Positions 41,592 to 52,599 of a stretch of DNA of 64,000 nucleotides are shown here, piece by piece. Within the stretch, counting starts at the first letter, position 1; every line of letters starts with the position of its first letter. This stretch comes from Allobosea sp. Its GTDB lineage: Bacteria > Pseudomonadota > Alphaproteobacteria > Rhizobiales > Kaistiaceae. The stretch spans positions 310,001 through 374,000 of the forward strand of contig JAFKFV010000008.1 in the NCBI GenBank assembly GCA_017307955.1, written 5' to 3'. The notes under the pieces were generated by a model. The model was not told the origin of the DNA and searched no databases. It was given only the letters and a program-made list of their open reading frames with translations. The position numbers and the translations under genes were made by a program.

Positions 41592-42602
41592 ATGGAAGCC
41601 CTATCCGTATTCCTGTTTTCCGATTTCCTCGGCCAGACCGTCGCGGTCTGGCTGGCCTTCCTCGTCATCATCGTCGCGCTGCTCGCCTTCGATCTCGGCT
41701 TCGCCAACAAGGGCGATCATGAGATCGGCATCCGCCGCAGCCTCGCTTTCTCCGCCCTCTACATCGCCATCGCGCTGATCTTCGGCGGCTATGTCTGGTG
41801 GTCGATGGGGCCGAAGTCCGGCATGGATTATCTGACCGGCTTCGTCGTCGAGAAGAGCCTCGCGCTCGACAACATCTTCGTCATCTCGCTGATCTTCACC
41901 GCCTTCGCGGTGCCGCGCGCCTATCAGCATCGGGTGCTGTTCTGGGGCATCGTCGGCGTCGTTGTGCTGCGCGCGATCATGATCGGCCTCGGCGCGGCGC
42001 TCATCAGCCAGTTCGGCTGGATCCTCTATGTCTTCGGCGCCTTCCTCGTGCTCACCGGCATCAAGATGCTCATGGCCGGCGACGAGGAGCCGGACATCGA
42101 GAAGAACCGCGTCGTGCGCCTCGTACGGAAGTTCATTCCGGTTACCAACGAGCTGCACGGCCATCGCTTCTTCGTGAAGGCGCCGAGCCAGCGCACCGGC
42201 CGGCTGGTCTGGACGGCGACGCCGCTCTTCCTGGCGCTGGTGACGATCGAGATCATCGATATCGTCTTCGCGGTCGACAGCGTGCCGGCGGTCTTCGCCA
42301 TCACGCAGGATCCGTTCATCGTCTATACGAGCAATATCTTCGCGATCCTCGGCCTGCGCGCCCTCTATTTCGCGCTCGCCGCCGCGGTGCACCGCTTCCA
42401 TTACCTGAAATATGCCCTGGCGCTGGTGCTGATCGTCGTCGGCGCGAAGATCTACTGGTCGCATCTCATCGGGCCGGTGGATTCGCTCGTCTCGCTCGGC
42501 CTGACGGTCGGCCTGCTCGGCGGCGGCGTGATCGTGTCGCTCTGGCGCACGCGGTCGGAAGACGCCGCGGCCGCCGGCCACGACCTCAAGGCCGGCTCCT
42601 GA
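41592..42602 (+). CDS. TerC/Alx family integral membrane protein
   Basis: A TerC-family membrane protein; relatives export manganese or insert helper functions at the membrane. The 336-residue product has about nine hydrophobic segments. The family metal-site residues lie in VVEKSLALDNIFVI and the second-half mirror TIEIIDIVFAVDSVPAVFA. The acidic Asp and Glu in these helices are characteristic. It stands alone between ilvD and the amidohydrolase. Mn2+ export is plausible but the substrate is not shown by the sequence. Confidence 0.92.
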   Translation: MEALSVFLFSDFLGQTVAVWLAFLVIIVALLAFDLGFANKGDHEIGIRRSLAFSALYIAIALIFGGYVWWSMGPKSGMDYLTGFVVEKSLALDNIFVISLIFTAFAVPRAYQHRVLFWGIVGVVVLRAIMIGLGAALISQFGWILYVFGAFLVLTGIKMLMAGDEEPDIEKNRVVRLVRKFIPVTNELHGHRFFVKAPSQRTGRLVWTATPLFLALVTIEIIDIVFAVDSVPAVFAITQDPFIVYTSNIFAILGLRALYFALAAAVHRFHYLKYALALVLIVVGAKIYWSHLIGPVDSLVSLGLTVGLLGGGVIVSLWRTRSEDAAAAGHDLKAGS

Positions 42603-42698
42603 CGCAGAGCGACAGAACGGCCGTGCCGGTCACGGGACGGCCGTCACGCTGAGGAGTGGTGCGGGATGGTCGTCCGGGGCGAAGCCTCCGGGCGGCGC

Positions 42699-43865
42699 TC
42701 AGGCGGGGTCGAGCGCCCGCTCGACCAGCCGCGCGAGATAGGACGAGCCGACCGGGATCGCCTCGTCGTTGAAGTCGTAATCGGAATTGTGCAGGCCGGC
42801 CGTGTCGCCATTGCCGAGGAAAATGAAGGCGCCGGGCCGCTTCTCCAGCATATAGGAGAAGTCCTCGCCCCCCATCATCGGCGCGACATCGGTGTCGACA
42901 TTGGCGGCGCCCGCCACCTCGCCGGCCACCATGGCCGCGAAATCCGTCTGCGCCGCGTGGTTCACAGTCACCGGATAGTTGCGGTCATAGTCGACCGCGA
43001 TGGTGGCGCCGGTCGCGAGCGCGATGCCGGAGGCGATGCGCATGATGCGCTCCTCGGCGAAGTCGCGCAGCTCCGACTTGAGCGTGCGGACCGTGCCGCC
43101 GAGCCGCGCCGAGCCGGGAATGATGTTGTGGGCGTGGCCGGCATTGAAGCGCGTCACCGAGACGACGACGGATTCGATCGGGTCGACGCCGCGCGAGACG
43201 ATCGTCTGCAATGCCGTCACCAACTGCGCGCCGATGACGATCGGGTCGATGGTGACATGCGGCTTGGCGGCATGGCCGCCATGGCCGGTGATCTCGATCG
43301 AGAATTCGTCGGTCGCGGCCATGATCGGGCCGGGGCGGATGGCGAAGCGGCCGATATCGAGGCCGGGCATGTTGTGCAGCCCATAGACCTCGTCGATGCC
43401 GAAGCGCTCCATCAGACCGTCCTCGACCATCGCCCGGCCGCCGCCGCCGCCTTCCTCCGCCGGCTGGAAGATGACCACCGCCGTGCCGGCGAAATTACGC
43501 GTCTCGGCGAGATAGCGGGCGGCGCCGAGCAGCATGGCCGTGTGGCCGTCATGGCCGCAGGCATGCATCTTGCCGGGCTCGGTCGAGGCATAGTCCTTGC
43601 CGGTCGTCTCGAGGATCGGCAGCGCGTCCATGTCGGCCCTGAGGCCGATGACGCGGCCGTCACCCTTGGCGCCCTTGATCACGCCCACGACGCCGGTGCG
43701 GCCGATCCCCGTCTCGACCGCATCGACGCCGAAATCGCGCAGCAGGCCGGCCACGGTCGCGGCGGTGCGATGCACCTCGTAGAGCAGTTCGGGATGGCGG
43801 TGCAGGTCATGCCGCCAGGCGACGATGTCCTGCTGGAACTCGGCGAGGCGGTTGATGATCGGCAT
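42699..43865 (-). CDS. M20-family amidohydrolase (aminoacylase/hippurate hydrolase-like)
   Basis: A peptidase M20 type amidohydrolase that would cut N-acyl amino acids or similar amides with a metal pair. The 388-residue product has WRHDLHRHPELLYE near the start and the metal motif ACGHDGHTAMLLGAARYL at about 98-115. FQPAEEGGGGGRAMVEDGL has the catalytic Glu, and the dimerisation domain sits in the middle. The HDGH site and the late GGEDFSYML motif are typical of the hippurate/IAA-amide subgroup. It is 53 bases from the ureG stop on the same strand, so it could share the urease transcript. Confidence 0.92.
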   Translation of the reverse strand: MPIINRLAEFQQDIVAWRHDLHRHPELLYEVHRTAATVAGLLRDFGVDAVETGIGRTGVVGVIKGAKGDGRVIGLRADMDALPILETTGKDYASTEPGKMHACGHDGHTAMLLGAARYLAETRNFAGTAVVIFQPAEEGGGGGRAMVEDGLMERFGIDEVYGLHNMPGLDIGRFAIRPGPIMAATDEFSIEITGHGGHAAKPHVTIDPIVIGAQLVTALQTIVSRGVDPIESVVVSVTRFNAGHAHNIIPGSARLGGTVRTLKSELRDFAEERIMRIASGIALATGATIAVDYDRNYPVTVNHAAQTDFAAMVAGEVAGAANVDTDVAPMMGGEDFSYMLEKRPGAFIFLGNGDTAGLHNSDYDFNDEAIPVGSSYLARLVERALDPA

Positions 43866-43918
43866 CGGGCACTCCGGAGCGTCCTAAAGAGACACTCTAG
43901 CTGCACTGCAGCAGAAAA

Positions 43919-44545
43919 TCACGCCACCGCTTGCAGCCCGCCGGCGCGCTCGATGAAGGCGACGACCTCGTCGACATTCTGCCCGGCCCTGACATTGGTG
44001 AAGACGAAGGGCCGCTGGCCGCGCATCTTCCTCGAATCGCGGTCCATCACCTCCAGCGAGGCGCCGACCATCGGCGCGAGGTCGATCTTGTTGATGACGA
44101 GGAGATCGGAGCGGGTGATGCCGGGGCCACCCTTCCTCGGGATCTTGTCGCCCGCCGAGACGTCGATGACGTAGATCGTGATGTCGGCGAGTTCGGGCGA
44201 GAAGGTCGCCGCGAGATTGTCGCCGCCGGATTCGATCAGGATCACGTCGAGGCGCGGGAAGCGGCGGTTCAGATCGGCGACCGCGGCGAGGTTGATCGAG
44301 GCGTCCTCGCGGATCGCGGTATGCGGGCAGCCGCCGGTCTCGACGCCGAGGATGCGGTCGGGTGCCAGCGCGCCGGAGCGCGTCAGGAACTCGGCGTCCT
44401 CCTTGGTATAGATGTCGTTGGTGATCGCCGCGATGTCGTAGCGCTCGCGCAGCCGCTTGCAGAGCGCATCCATGAGCGCGGTCTTGCCGGAGCCGACGGG
44501 GCCGCCGACGCCGACGCGCAGGGGGCCGTTGGGAGAGCGGGTCAT
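43919..44545 (-). CDS. ureG: urease accessory GTPase UreG
   Basis: UreG is the SIMIBI-class GTPase that powers nickel delivery to urease with UreF, UreD and UreE. The 208-residue product has the P-loop [16 protein letters not shown], the metal motif GCPHTAIR (Cys and His for the dimer Ni site), [14 protein letters not shown] and NKIDLAP. I chose the ATG at 44545, which overlaps the ureF stop by four bases; longer open frame upstream is the ureF region read out of phase. It is the last urease gene. Confidence 0.97.
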   Translation of the reverse strand: MTRSPNGPLRVGVGGPVGSGKTALMDALCKRLRERYDIAAITNDIYTKEDAEFLTRSGALAPDRILGVETGGCPHTAIREDASINLAAVADLNRRFPRLDVILIESGGDNLAATFSPELADITIYVIDVSAGDKIPRKGGPGITRSDLLVINKIDLAPMVGASLEVMDRDSRKMRGQRPFVFTNVRAGQNVDEVVAFIERAGGLQAVA

Positions 44546-45255
44546 GAGCGGAACAGCCTCGTATACTGCGTTTCGTGTTTCATGCTGGCGATGTCGGCGC
44601 GGAACACCGCGCCGCCGACCGCCTCGAGCGGCTGGCCTTCCGCCCGCTCCACCGCGCGGGTGACGACGGGCGACAGGCGCGCGATGATCTTCTGCCCGTC
44701 GGTCTGGCCGAGCGGGACGGCCCGGAGACCGGCCGAGACGATATTGGCGGCGAAGGCGTGCAGATAGGCCTCGGCGGCCGGCCGGCGGGGCACGCCATGC
44801 GCCGCCGCGGCCACGGCGACCGCCACCGGATAGGCCGGACCCTCGTCGCCTGCGAGCACCTCTGCCGCGCGCGCCAGCGCGGCGTTCGGCCAGGCGGCGG
44901 TCACCGCGATCATGAAGGCACGGCCCTGCGCCAGCGATTCGAGGCGCCGCTCGGCGCCCGGCGCCAGCGCGCCCGCGAGCTCTGCAACTTCCGCCAGGCG
45001 CGCAGGATCGTCGAGCGCCTCGGCGGCATGGGCGAAGAGGATCGCGTCGGAGCGCCCGGCGCCATGCAGGAGGATATCGGCGATCCAGGCTTCGAGCCCC
45101 GGCGCGTCGCTCACCGTTCCGTCCTCGATCGCCCATTCGAGGCCGTGGCTGTAGCTGAAGGCGCCGACCGGAAAGGAGGGCGACAGCCAGGCGAGCAGCC
45201 GGTGCAGCGCCGCCGGATCGACGTGGCCGGATGTCTCAGCGGCGGGCGGCGTCAC
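44542..45255 (-). CDS. ureF: urease accessory protein UreF
   Basis: UreF is a helical protein that bridges the UreABC-UreD complex to UreG during nickel insertion. The 237-residue product has the family opening [20 protein letters not shown] and the later [18 protein letters not shown] block. The start is the GTG at 45255, overlapping the ureE stop, and its own stop overlaps the ureG start, so ureE, ureF and ureG are translationally coupled. Confidence 0.95.
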   Translation of the reverse strand: MTPPAAETSGHVDPAALHRLLAWLSPSFPVGAFSYSHGLEWAIEDGTVSDAPGLEAWIADILLHGAGRSDAILFAHAAEALDDPARLAEVAELAGALAPGAERRLESLAQGRAFMIAVTAAWPNAALARAAEVLAGDEGPAYPVAVAVAAAAHGVPRRPAAEAYLHAFAANIVSAGLRAVPLGQTDGQKIIARLSPVVTRAVERAEGQPLEAVGGAVFRADIASMKHETQYTRLFRS

Positions 45256-45854
45256 GGGTGATCCCGTCGATGTGCGTGACCATGATGATGCTCGTGACCA
45301 TGGTCACGATGATGCTCGTGGTCATGATGATCGTGGGCATGATCATGCCGGTGGCCGTGATCCTCATGGCCGTGCCCATGATCCCCGGAGTGATCGTGTC
45401 CATGATCATGGCCATGGACGCGCCCGTGACCATAGGCGCCGCCTTCCGGGTTGAACGCGGCCTCGACGGGCGTGACCGTGGCGCCGAGCCCTTCCAGCAT
45501 GGTCTCGATGACATGGTCGCGGCGGATGCGCAGCTTCTCGCCGAGGAGTTCGGTCGGGAGGTGGCGGTTGCCGAGATGCCAGGCGACCCGCACGAGATGG
45601 GCAGCGTCGCGCGCCGTGACCTCGGCCAGCGCCTCCGGTGCCGCCTCGACGGCGACGATACGGCCGTCCTCGAGCAGCAGCCCGTCGCCATGGCGCAGCG
45701 CCACCGCGCCCGGCAGGTCGAGCAGGAAGGAGGTCCCACCCTGCGCCGACATCGCGACCCGCCGGCGATGGCGGGCGTCGAAATCGAGGATGACGGTATC
45801 GACGGCCGCCTTGGACCACAGGCCGGCGGGATAGACGGAGACGGCGCGGATCAT
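45252..45854 (-). CDS. ureE: urease nickel metallochaperone UreE with His-rich tail
   Basis: UreE is the nickel donor for urease activation. The 200-residue product has the N-terminal peptide-binding domain and the metal-binding domain ([19 protein letters not shown], then [15 protein letters not shown], with the dimer-interface His). The last 60 or so residues are almost only His, Asp and Gly, with about 27 His. Such tails bind several nickel ions and suggest storage as well as delivery. The DUF29 gene ends one base before its ATG, and AAGGGA for ureE lies in that gene's last codons. Confidence 0.95.
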   Translation of the reverse strand: MIRAVSVYPAGLWSKAAVDTVILDFDARHRRRVAMSAQGGTSFLLDLPGAVALRHGDGLLLEDGRIVAVEAAPEALAEVTARDAAHLVRVAWHLGNRHLPTELLGEKLRIRRDHVIETMLEGLGATVTPVEAAFNPEGGAYGHGRVHGHDHGHDHSGDHGHGHEDHGHRHDHAHDHHDHEHHRDHGHEHHHGHAHRRDHP

Positions 45855-45855
45855 G

Positions 45856-46344
45856 TCAGTCCCTTATGAGATCGTCGGGATGCCAAGGGCTTCCGGGCAT
45901 AAAGCCGAAATTCAGCGCGTCGCTCGCGGCGTAGGGACAACTCTGCGGAAAAGTCGCAATCGGAAGCCCGGTCTCGTCAGAAGCCCAACGCCGAGCCCTT
46001 TCATATGCCCAATCCAAGGCTTCCTCCGGGAGCCGTTTTAGGCTTGGGCTGGCAGTCAGGACACCGTCGATGTGTATTCGCTGCTCGCTGATGCTCGATT
46101 GCCAGGAGTGACAGCGCTTCTCTGGCTGGTATTGCCACTTAAGCAGATGCTGCAGCAGGACCAGAAGGCGGCTCCGAACTTCCGACTTCTGCGATCCGCC
46201 CACGCTGTCGATTTCCTCAGCGACGTTGTTCCAGTCGACCTCATTATGGCGCCGTGCCCTCAGCTTCTCCGCCTGGTCCTGCGTCCAGGCGTAGAAGTCG
46301 TCCTCATACCCGGGGGCAGGGTTGGTCGCTGTGCGCGTGCTCAT
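45856..46344 (-). CDS. DUF29 protein inside the urease operon
   Basis: A DUF29 family protein, function unknown. The 162-residue product is soluble and helical, with the family layout: [19 protein letters not shown], then [34 protein letters not shown], and a [15 protein letters not shown] helix near the end. It lies between ureC (9 bases) and ureE (1 base), in the same direction. By hand count its sequence is about 60% G+C over several lines, against about 70% in ureC, and its third positions are less GC-biased, which suggests later arrival. I have no evidence that it acts on urease. Confidence 0.85.
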   Translation of the reverse strand: MSTRTATNPAPGYEDDFYAWTQDQAEKLRARRHNEVDWNNVAEEIDSVGGSQKSEVRSRLLVLLQHLLKWQYQPEKRCHSWQSSISEQRIHIDGVLTASPSLKRLPEEALDWAYERARRWASDETGLPIATFPQSCPYAASDALNFGFMPGSPWHPDDLIRD

Positions 46345-46353
46345 CGTCCCAAT

Positions 46354-48063
<1,710 letters not shown>

Positions 48064-48075
48064 GAACCGTCTCCG

Positions 48076-48384
48076 TCAGCCCAGGGGGCCCATGATCTTC
48101 TGCTGGAAGCCGTAGACGGTGCGCGTGCCGCCATAGGGCACGAGCGTCACCGTGCGCGTCTGGCCCGGCTCGAAGCGAACCGCCGTGCCGGCCGCAATGT
48201 CAAGCCGCATGCCGCGCGTCTTGTCGCGATCGAAGGCGAGCGCGTTGTTGGTCTCGAAGAAATGATAGTGGCTGCCGACCTGGATCGGCCGGTCGCCGGT
48301 GTTGGAGACGTCGAGCGTGACGGTCGCAAGGCCGGCATTTACCTCGATGTCGCCGTGGGCGGTGATGATCTCGCCTGGGATCAT
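48076..48384 (-). CDS. ureB: urease beta subunit UreB
   Basis: UreB is the small beta-sheet subunit of the three-subunit bacterial urease. The 102-residue product has the usual start [16 protein letters not shown], the [16 protein letters not shown] block and the end [14 protein letters not shown]. It lies between the DUF1272 gene and ureC. Confidence 0.97.
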   Translation of the reverse strand: MIPGEIITAHGDIEVNAGLATVTLDVSNTGDRPIQVGSHYHFFETNNALAFDRDKTRGMRLDIAAGTAVRFEPGQTRTVTLVPYGGTRTVYGFQQKIMGPLG

Positions 48385-48406
48385 GATGTCGTTCCCCCTT
48401 GTTCCG

Positions 48407-48682
48407 TCAGGCCGCGAGGCCGCGCCTGGTCAGGCTGCGCCGCTCCGCGCAGCGCGCATCGTCGCCCAGCACGCGCCGTGCCGAAGGCGGGTTGGCTGCG
48501 AGCTTACCGGCCGGGCGCACCGGCCGCCGCAGCAGTTCGCCGCCGCAATTGGGACAGAGGCCGCCGAAGACGGAAGCCGCGCAGTCCGGGCAGAATGTGC
48601 ATTCGAAGCTGCAGATCATCGCGTCCGCCGCGGGCGGCAGGTCGCGGTCGCAGCATTCGCAATTGGGCCTGAGCTCGAGCAT
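48407..48682 (-). CDS. DUF1272 zinc-ribbon-like protein in urease operon
   Basis: A DUF1272 family protein, function unknown. The 91-residue product has three cysteine pairs ([19 protein letters not shown] and [10 protein letters not shown]) in the first 50 residues, as in zinc ribbons, and a basic tail. It sits 5 bases after ureA and 22 before ureB. From memory, small extra genes between ureA and ureB occur in several rhizobial urease operons, so this one is probably ordinary for the group. Confidence 0.85.
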   Translation of the reverse strand: MLELRPNCECCDRDLPPAADAMICSFECTFCPDCAASVFGGLCPNCGGELLRRPVRPAGKLAANPPSARRVLGDDARCAERRSLTRRGLAA

Positions 48683-48687
48683 CGCCG

Positions 48688-48990
48688 CTACCTTATCGGC
48701 TGGTGGACGGTGACGAGCTTGGTGCCGTCGGGGAAGGTCGCCTCGACCTGCACGTCGTGGATCATGTCGGCGATGCCGTCCATGACCTGCGCCCGGGTGA
48801 TGACATGGGCGCCCGCCTCCATGAGGTCGGCGACGCTGCGTCCGTCGCGCGCGCCCTCGACGACATAGTCGGTGATGAGGGCGATTGCCTCGGGGTGGTT
48901 CAGCTTGACGCCGCGCTCCAGCCGCTTGCGTGCGACGATCGCGGCCATGGCGATGAAAAGCTTGTCCTTCTCGCGCGGTGTCAGATTCAT
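48688..48990 (-). CDS. ureA: urease gamma subunit UreA
   Basis: UreA is the smallest urease subunit. The 100-residue product is a full-length match: [20 protein letters not shown] at the start, [20 protein letters not shown] in the middle, and [13 protein letters not shown] at the end. It follows ureD by 31 bases. Confidence 0.98.
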   Translation of the reverse strand: MNLTPREKDKLFIAMAAIVARKRLERGVKLNHPEAIALITDYVVEGARDGRSVADLMEAGAHVITRAQVMDGIADMIHDVQVEATFPDGTKLVTVHQPIR

Positions 48991-49021
48991 CGGTCCAAAG
49001 CCTCCAGCATCCCTTTCCCGG

Positions 49022-49888
49022 TCAGCACGACCAGACGCGCGGCATCGGCCGCCCGCGCAAGGCCAAGATCACGCTTTCGAGATCGCGCCGCAAGGCCTGA
49101 CCCGATGGGGCGAGGAAGCGCAGACTGAGCAGTCCGCGAAGGGCACTGGCCCCGACCTCGCCAATGCAGGTCTCGAGCCTCTCGCGCACCGTGCCGAGCC
49201 GCTCCTCGGCGCCCGGCGCGACGAGGACGAGGCTTGCGATCGCCACCTGGCCGCCGGCGGTCGCGCCGCGCGCCATCAGCGACGCGACATCGCCGTCGAG
49301 GGCGATGCCGTCGGCATAGACGAGGCGGCCGGCGCGGCGGACGCGCCAGCGGTCGGCGAGGGTGAGCGTCGTCGCGCGCTCGCCCATCGCTGTCCGTCCG
49401 AACACATAGGCTTCCAAGAGCAGCGCCGTCGCATCTTCGGCGAGATCGACATCGAGCGAGCGGCTGATCGCCGAGCGGTCGAACAGGATCGTCTCCTGCG
49501 GCAGCCAGTCGACATGGCCGCCGGCGCCGACGCTGACGCTGTTCGCCACGCGGGCCGGCGCCGCGCCCGGCACGGCGCGATAGATGCGCTCGGCCGCCTG
49601 TGTGGTCACGGTGGCGTCGACGCCGTCGCCGATCGCCGCCTCATAGGTCAGCACGTCGCCGCTGGTGATGCCGCCGGCGGTGTTGAGCAGCACGGCATCG
49701 GGCGGCATGCCCGGCTCGGGGCGGGGCAGGCGGATCTTGCAGCAGCCCTGCTGCACGAATTCCGTGAGGCGGACATGCGGACCGTCACGGCGAAAGCCGA
49801 TCCTCGCGCGCCCTTCGGCGCGCTGCATGCGCCCCGGCGCCGCGGCGGGCTCCGCGCGATGCGCTCTCGGCAAGGTCTCGCCGTCCAT
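49022..49888 (-). CDS. ureD: urease accessory protein UreD
   Basis: UreD binds apo-urease and, with UreF and UreG, opens the path for nickel. The 288-residue product has the family blocks [35 protein letters not shown] and [12 protein letters not shown] chose the ATG at 49888, giving [10 protein letters not shown], because GGAGG lies about a dozen bases before it and the length fits. An ATG at 49954 is possible but has no visible ribosome-binding site. It is the first gene of the urease operon, so the promoter should lie at about 49890-50080. Confidence 0.93.
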   Translation of the reverse strand: MDGETLPRAHRAEPAAAPGRMQRAEGRARIGFRRDGPHVRLTEFVQQGCCKIRLPRPEPGMPPDAVLLNTAGGITSGDVLTYEAAIGDGVDATVTTQAAERIYRAVPGAAPARVANSVSVGAGGHVDWLPQETILFDRSAISRSLDVDLAEDATALLLEAYVFGRTAMGERATTLTLADRWRVRRAGRLVYADGIALDGDVASLMARGATAGGQVAIASLVLVAPGAEERLGTVRERLETCIGEVGASALRGLLSLRFLAPSGQALRRDLESVILALRGRPMPRVWSC

Positions 49889-50141
49889 GGTCGTGATCGC
49901 CTCCGCCTCGCGCGGCGATCTGCCTTTTGAGCCGCGAAGGGAATGAATTTCCATGAGGATTTCATGCCGGCCGGGGCCGCGCAAGCGCCGCGTCTCGGCG
50001 GCGGTGGCGTGCTTTTTTGCCAATCGCCGCCTTTCTGGTCTATGTAGGGCGGGAACGTGGCCGCCCCGGGCCTGAAGACCCTTGGCCGATTGCCCTTCGC
50101 GCTTGCTCTGCCTGCTTGCCCGAACAACCAGGATTCCGCCC

Positions 50142-51431
50142 GTGACGCGTTGTCTCGCCCGCCTTTTCGTCGCTTTCCTTTTCACGCTGACGGGGGCGCT
50201 GGCGGCCCGGGCTGTCGAGACGCCCTATGTCGTGCTCGATCTTGGCAGCGGCCGCGTGCTGGCCGACCGCAACGCCAACCAGCTCTGGTATCCCGCCTCG
50301 GTCACCAAGCTGATGAACGCCTATGTGACCTTCAAGGCGATCCGGTCCGGCGAGGTTTCGCTGGCGACCCGGGTGGTTGTCTCGAAGAACGCGCTCGCCG
50401 AGCCGCCGAGCAAGATGGGCTTCAAGGTCGGCACCGCGATCGATCTCGACAACGCCATCAAGATGATGCTCGTCCATTCCTCGAACGACATCGCGGTGGC
50501 GGTCGCGGAGACGGTCGGCGGCAGCGAGGCGGCCTTCGTCGCGCGGATGAACGCCGAGGCGGCGCGGCTCGGCATGGGCTCGACGCATTTCGTCAATCCG
50601 AACGGCCTGCCGGGCGCCGGGCAGTACACGACGGCGCGCGATCTCGCGGTGCTCGGCCAGGCGCTCTGGAAGGAGTTTCCGGAGTGGCGGCCGATCTATC
50701 GCATCACGGCGATCAAATCCGGCAAGCGGGTGCTGAAATCGGCCAACAATCTGCTCGAGCGCTATCCCGGCACGCTCGGCATGAAGACGGGCTTCATCTG
50801 CTCGTCGGGCTTCAATGTCGTGGCGCTGGCGCAGCGGGGCGACCGCATGCTGCTGGCGGTCGTGCTCGGCATGCCGAGCGCGCTGGAGCGGGCCGAGCTC
50901 GCGGCGCGGCTCTTCAATGATGGTTTCGCGGGGCGGGCGCGGCCAGGTCCGACGCTGGCCGGCCTCCAGGGCAATTCGCCGGCCCCCTATGTCATCGACA
51001 TGAAGCCCGAGATCTGCATGAAGAAGGATCGCGGCGAGCACGAGACCGGCGATGACGAGGAGCAGGTCAGCGCGCTGGTGCCGAAGTTCAAGCTCATGGA
51101 TCCGATCGTCGTGACGACGCTCGGCGTCGTGAAGCCGGACGGCTCGATCAAGGCGGCCGCCGACGTTGCCGACGCCCCGGCCGCCACCAAGACCAAGAAG
51201 TCCGCCGCCAAGGTGGCCGCCGACAAGGCGGAGCCGGTCAAGAAAACCACCAAGACCGCCAAGAAGACGAAGAAGCCCGCCGATCCGGTGCCCGGTGCCG
51301 ATGATCCGGCCGCGACGGTGCTGCCGGCGAGCGGCACCAAGGCAGGCAAGTCGCCGGCGAAGCTCGAAGTCGGCGTTCCCTTCGATTCGACCGAGATCGC
51401 GCCGCTCCCCGAACCGGGCGGGCTGCATTGA
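50142..51431 (+). CDS. D-alanyl-D-alanine carboxypeptidase (S11 penicillin-binding protein)
   Basis: A low-molecular-weight penicillin-binding protein that trims the terminal D-Ala of peptidoglycan side chains. The 429-residue product has a signal peptide (about 1-27). The three active-site motifs are SxxK in PASVTKLM, SxN in HSSNDIAV and KTG in GMKTGFICSSGF. After about residue 330 comes a low-complexity tail of Lys, Ala, Thr and Pro, perhaps for wall contact. I chose the GTG at 50142 because AGGA is eight bases before it; a TTG at 50082 would spoil the signal peptide. Its stop overlaps the next start. Confidence 0.92.
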   Translation: MTRCLARLFVAFLFTLTGALAARAVETPYVVLDLGSGRVLADRNANQLWYPASVTKLMNAYVTFKAIRSGEVSLATRVVVSKNALAEPPSKMGFKVGTAIDLDNAIKMMLVHSSNDIAVAVAETVGGSEAAFVARMNAEAARLGMGSTHFVNPNGLPGAGQYTTARDLAVLGQALWKEFPEWRPIYRITAIKSGKRVLKSANNLLERYPGTLGMKTGFICSSGFNVVALAQRGDRMLLAVVLGMPSALERAELAARLFNDGFAGRARPGPTLAGLQGNSPAPYVIDMKPEICMKKDRGEHETGDDEEQVSALVPKFKLMDPIVVTTLGVVKPDGSIKAAADVADAPAATKTKKSAAKVAADKAEPVKKTTKTAKKTKKPADPVPGADDPAATVLPASGTKAGKSPAKLEVGVPFDSTEIAPLPEPGGLH

Positions 51432-52585
51432 GCGACGCGGCGGCGGGGCCGAAGGCAAGGCGGCCGCGGATCCCGCTCACCGTCCTGACCGGCTTTCTCG
51501 GCGCCGGCAAGACGACGCTCCTGAATTCCCTCCTCACCGATCCGGCGCTGGCCGGAACGGCGGTCATCATCAACGAGTTCGGCGCGGTCGGGCTCGATCA
51601 TCTCCTCGTCGGCGCGTCCGAGGACGGGATCGTCGAGCTCTCCTCGGGCTGCCTCTGCTGCACTATCCGCGGCCAGCTCGCGACGACGCTCGAAAATCTC
51701 CTGCGCGCGCTCGACAATCATCGCATTGCGCGGCTCGACCGGGTCGTCGTCGAGACGACCGGGCTCGCCGATCCGGCGCCGGTGCTGCAGAGCATCCTGC
51801 TGCACCCCTATCTCTCGCTCCGCTACCGGCTCGACGGCGTGGTCACGGTGGTCGATGCGGTCAACGGGCCGAAGACGCTCGCCGCCCATTGGGAGGCGGC
51901 GCGGCAGGTGGCGGTCGCCGACCGGATCGTGCTGACCAAGACCGATCTCGCCGCGCCGGCGGGGGCCTCGGCGGCGCGGGCCGCGATCCGCGCCCTCGCG
52001 CCCGCGGCGCCGATCCTCGACGCCGCCGCGGGCGAGGCCGCGGCGCCGCGTCTCTTCGACAGCCAGCCCTTCTCGACGGAGGGCAAGATCGCCGATGTCG
52101 AGGCCTGGCTGTCGGCGGAAGCCCATGCTGACCACCACGACCACGATCATCATCATGATCACGGTGGTCACCACCACCATCATCACGACATCAGCCGCCA
52201 CGACGCGCGCATCCGCAGCTTCACGGCGATCCGCGAGCGGCCGATCGGCCGCGCGGCGGTGGACCATTTCCTCGATCGGCTGGCCCGCGAGCACGGGCCG
52301 GCGCTCCTGCGCGTCAAGGGCCTGGTCCGCATTGCCGGCGACGAGGCGCACCCGCTGGTGGTGCAGGCGGCGCAGACCATCTTCCATCCGCCGGCCCGCC
52401 TCGACGCCTGGCCGAGCGACGACCATCGCTCGCGGCTGGTGCTCATCGTCCACGACATGAGCGAGGCCGCGGAACGGGCGATCACCGAGGGTTTTGCCGG
52501 CCTGCCGGCGATCGACCGCGCCGATGCCGAGACGCTGGCCGAAAATCCCCTCGCGATCTCGGGCTTCGGCGGCCGCTTCTCCTGA
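51428..52585 (+). CDS. CobW/COG0523 family metal GTPase
   Basis: A G3E GTPase of the COG0523 group, members of which chaperone zinc, cobalt or nickel. The 385-residue product has the P-loop GFLGAGKTTLLNSLL, the metal motif GCLCCT, VVETTGLADPAPV and NKxD-like TKTDL. A His/Asp-rich loop, with runs of six His, lies between the GTPase part and the C-terminal CobW domain. The start is a TTG at 51428 overlapping the dac stop by four bases. The CxCC and His loop do not tell which metal is bound. Confidence 0.9.
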   Translation: MSDAAAGPKARRPRIPLTVLTGFLGAGKTTLLNSLLTDPALAGTAVIINEFGAVGLDHLLVGASEDGIVELSSGCLCCTIRGQLATTLENLLRALDNHRIARLDRVVVETTGLADPAPVLQSILLHPYLSLRYRLDGVVTVVDAVNGPKTLAAHWEAARQVAVADRIVLTKTDLAAPAGASAARAAIRALAPAAPILDAAAGEAAAPRLFDSQPFSTEGKIADVEAWLSAEAHADHHDHDHHHDHGGHHHHHHDISRHDARIRSFTAIRERPIGRAAVDHFLDRLAREHGPALLRVKGLVRIAGDEAHPLVVQAAQTIFHPPARLDAWPSDDHRSRLVLIVHDMSEAAERAITEGFAGLPAIDRADAETLAENPLAISGFGGRFS

Positions 52586-52599
52586 CACTGTTCGGCTGG

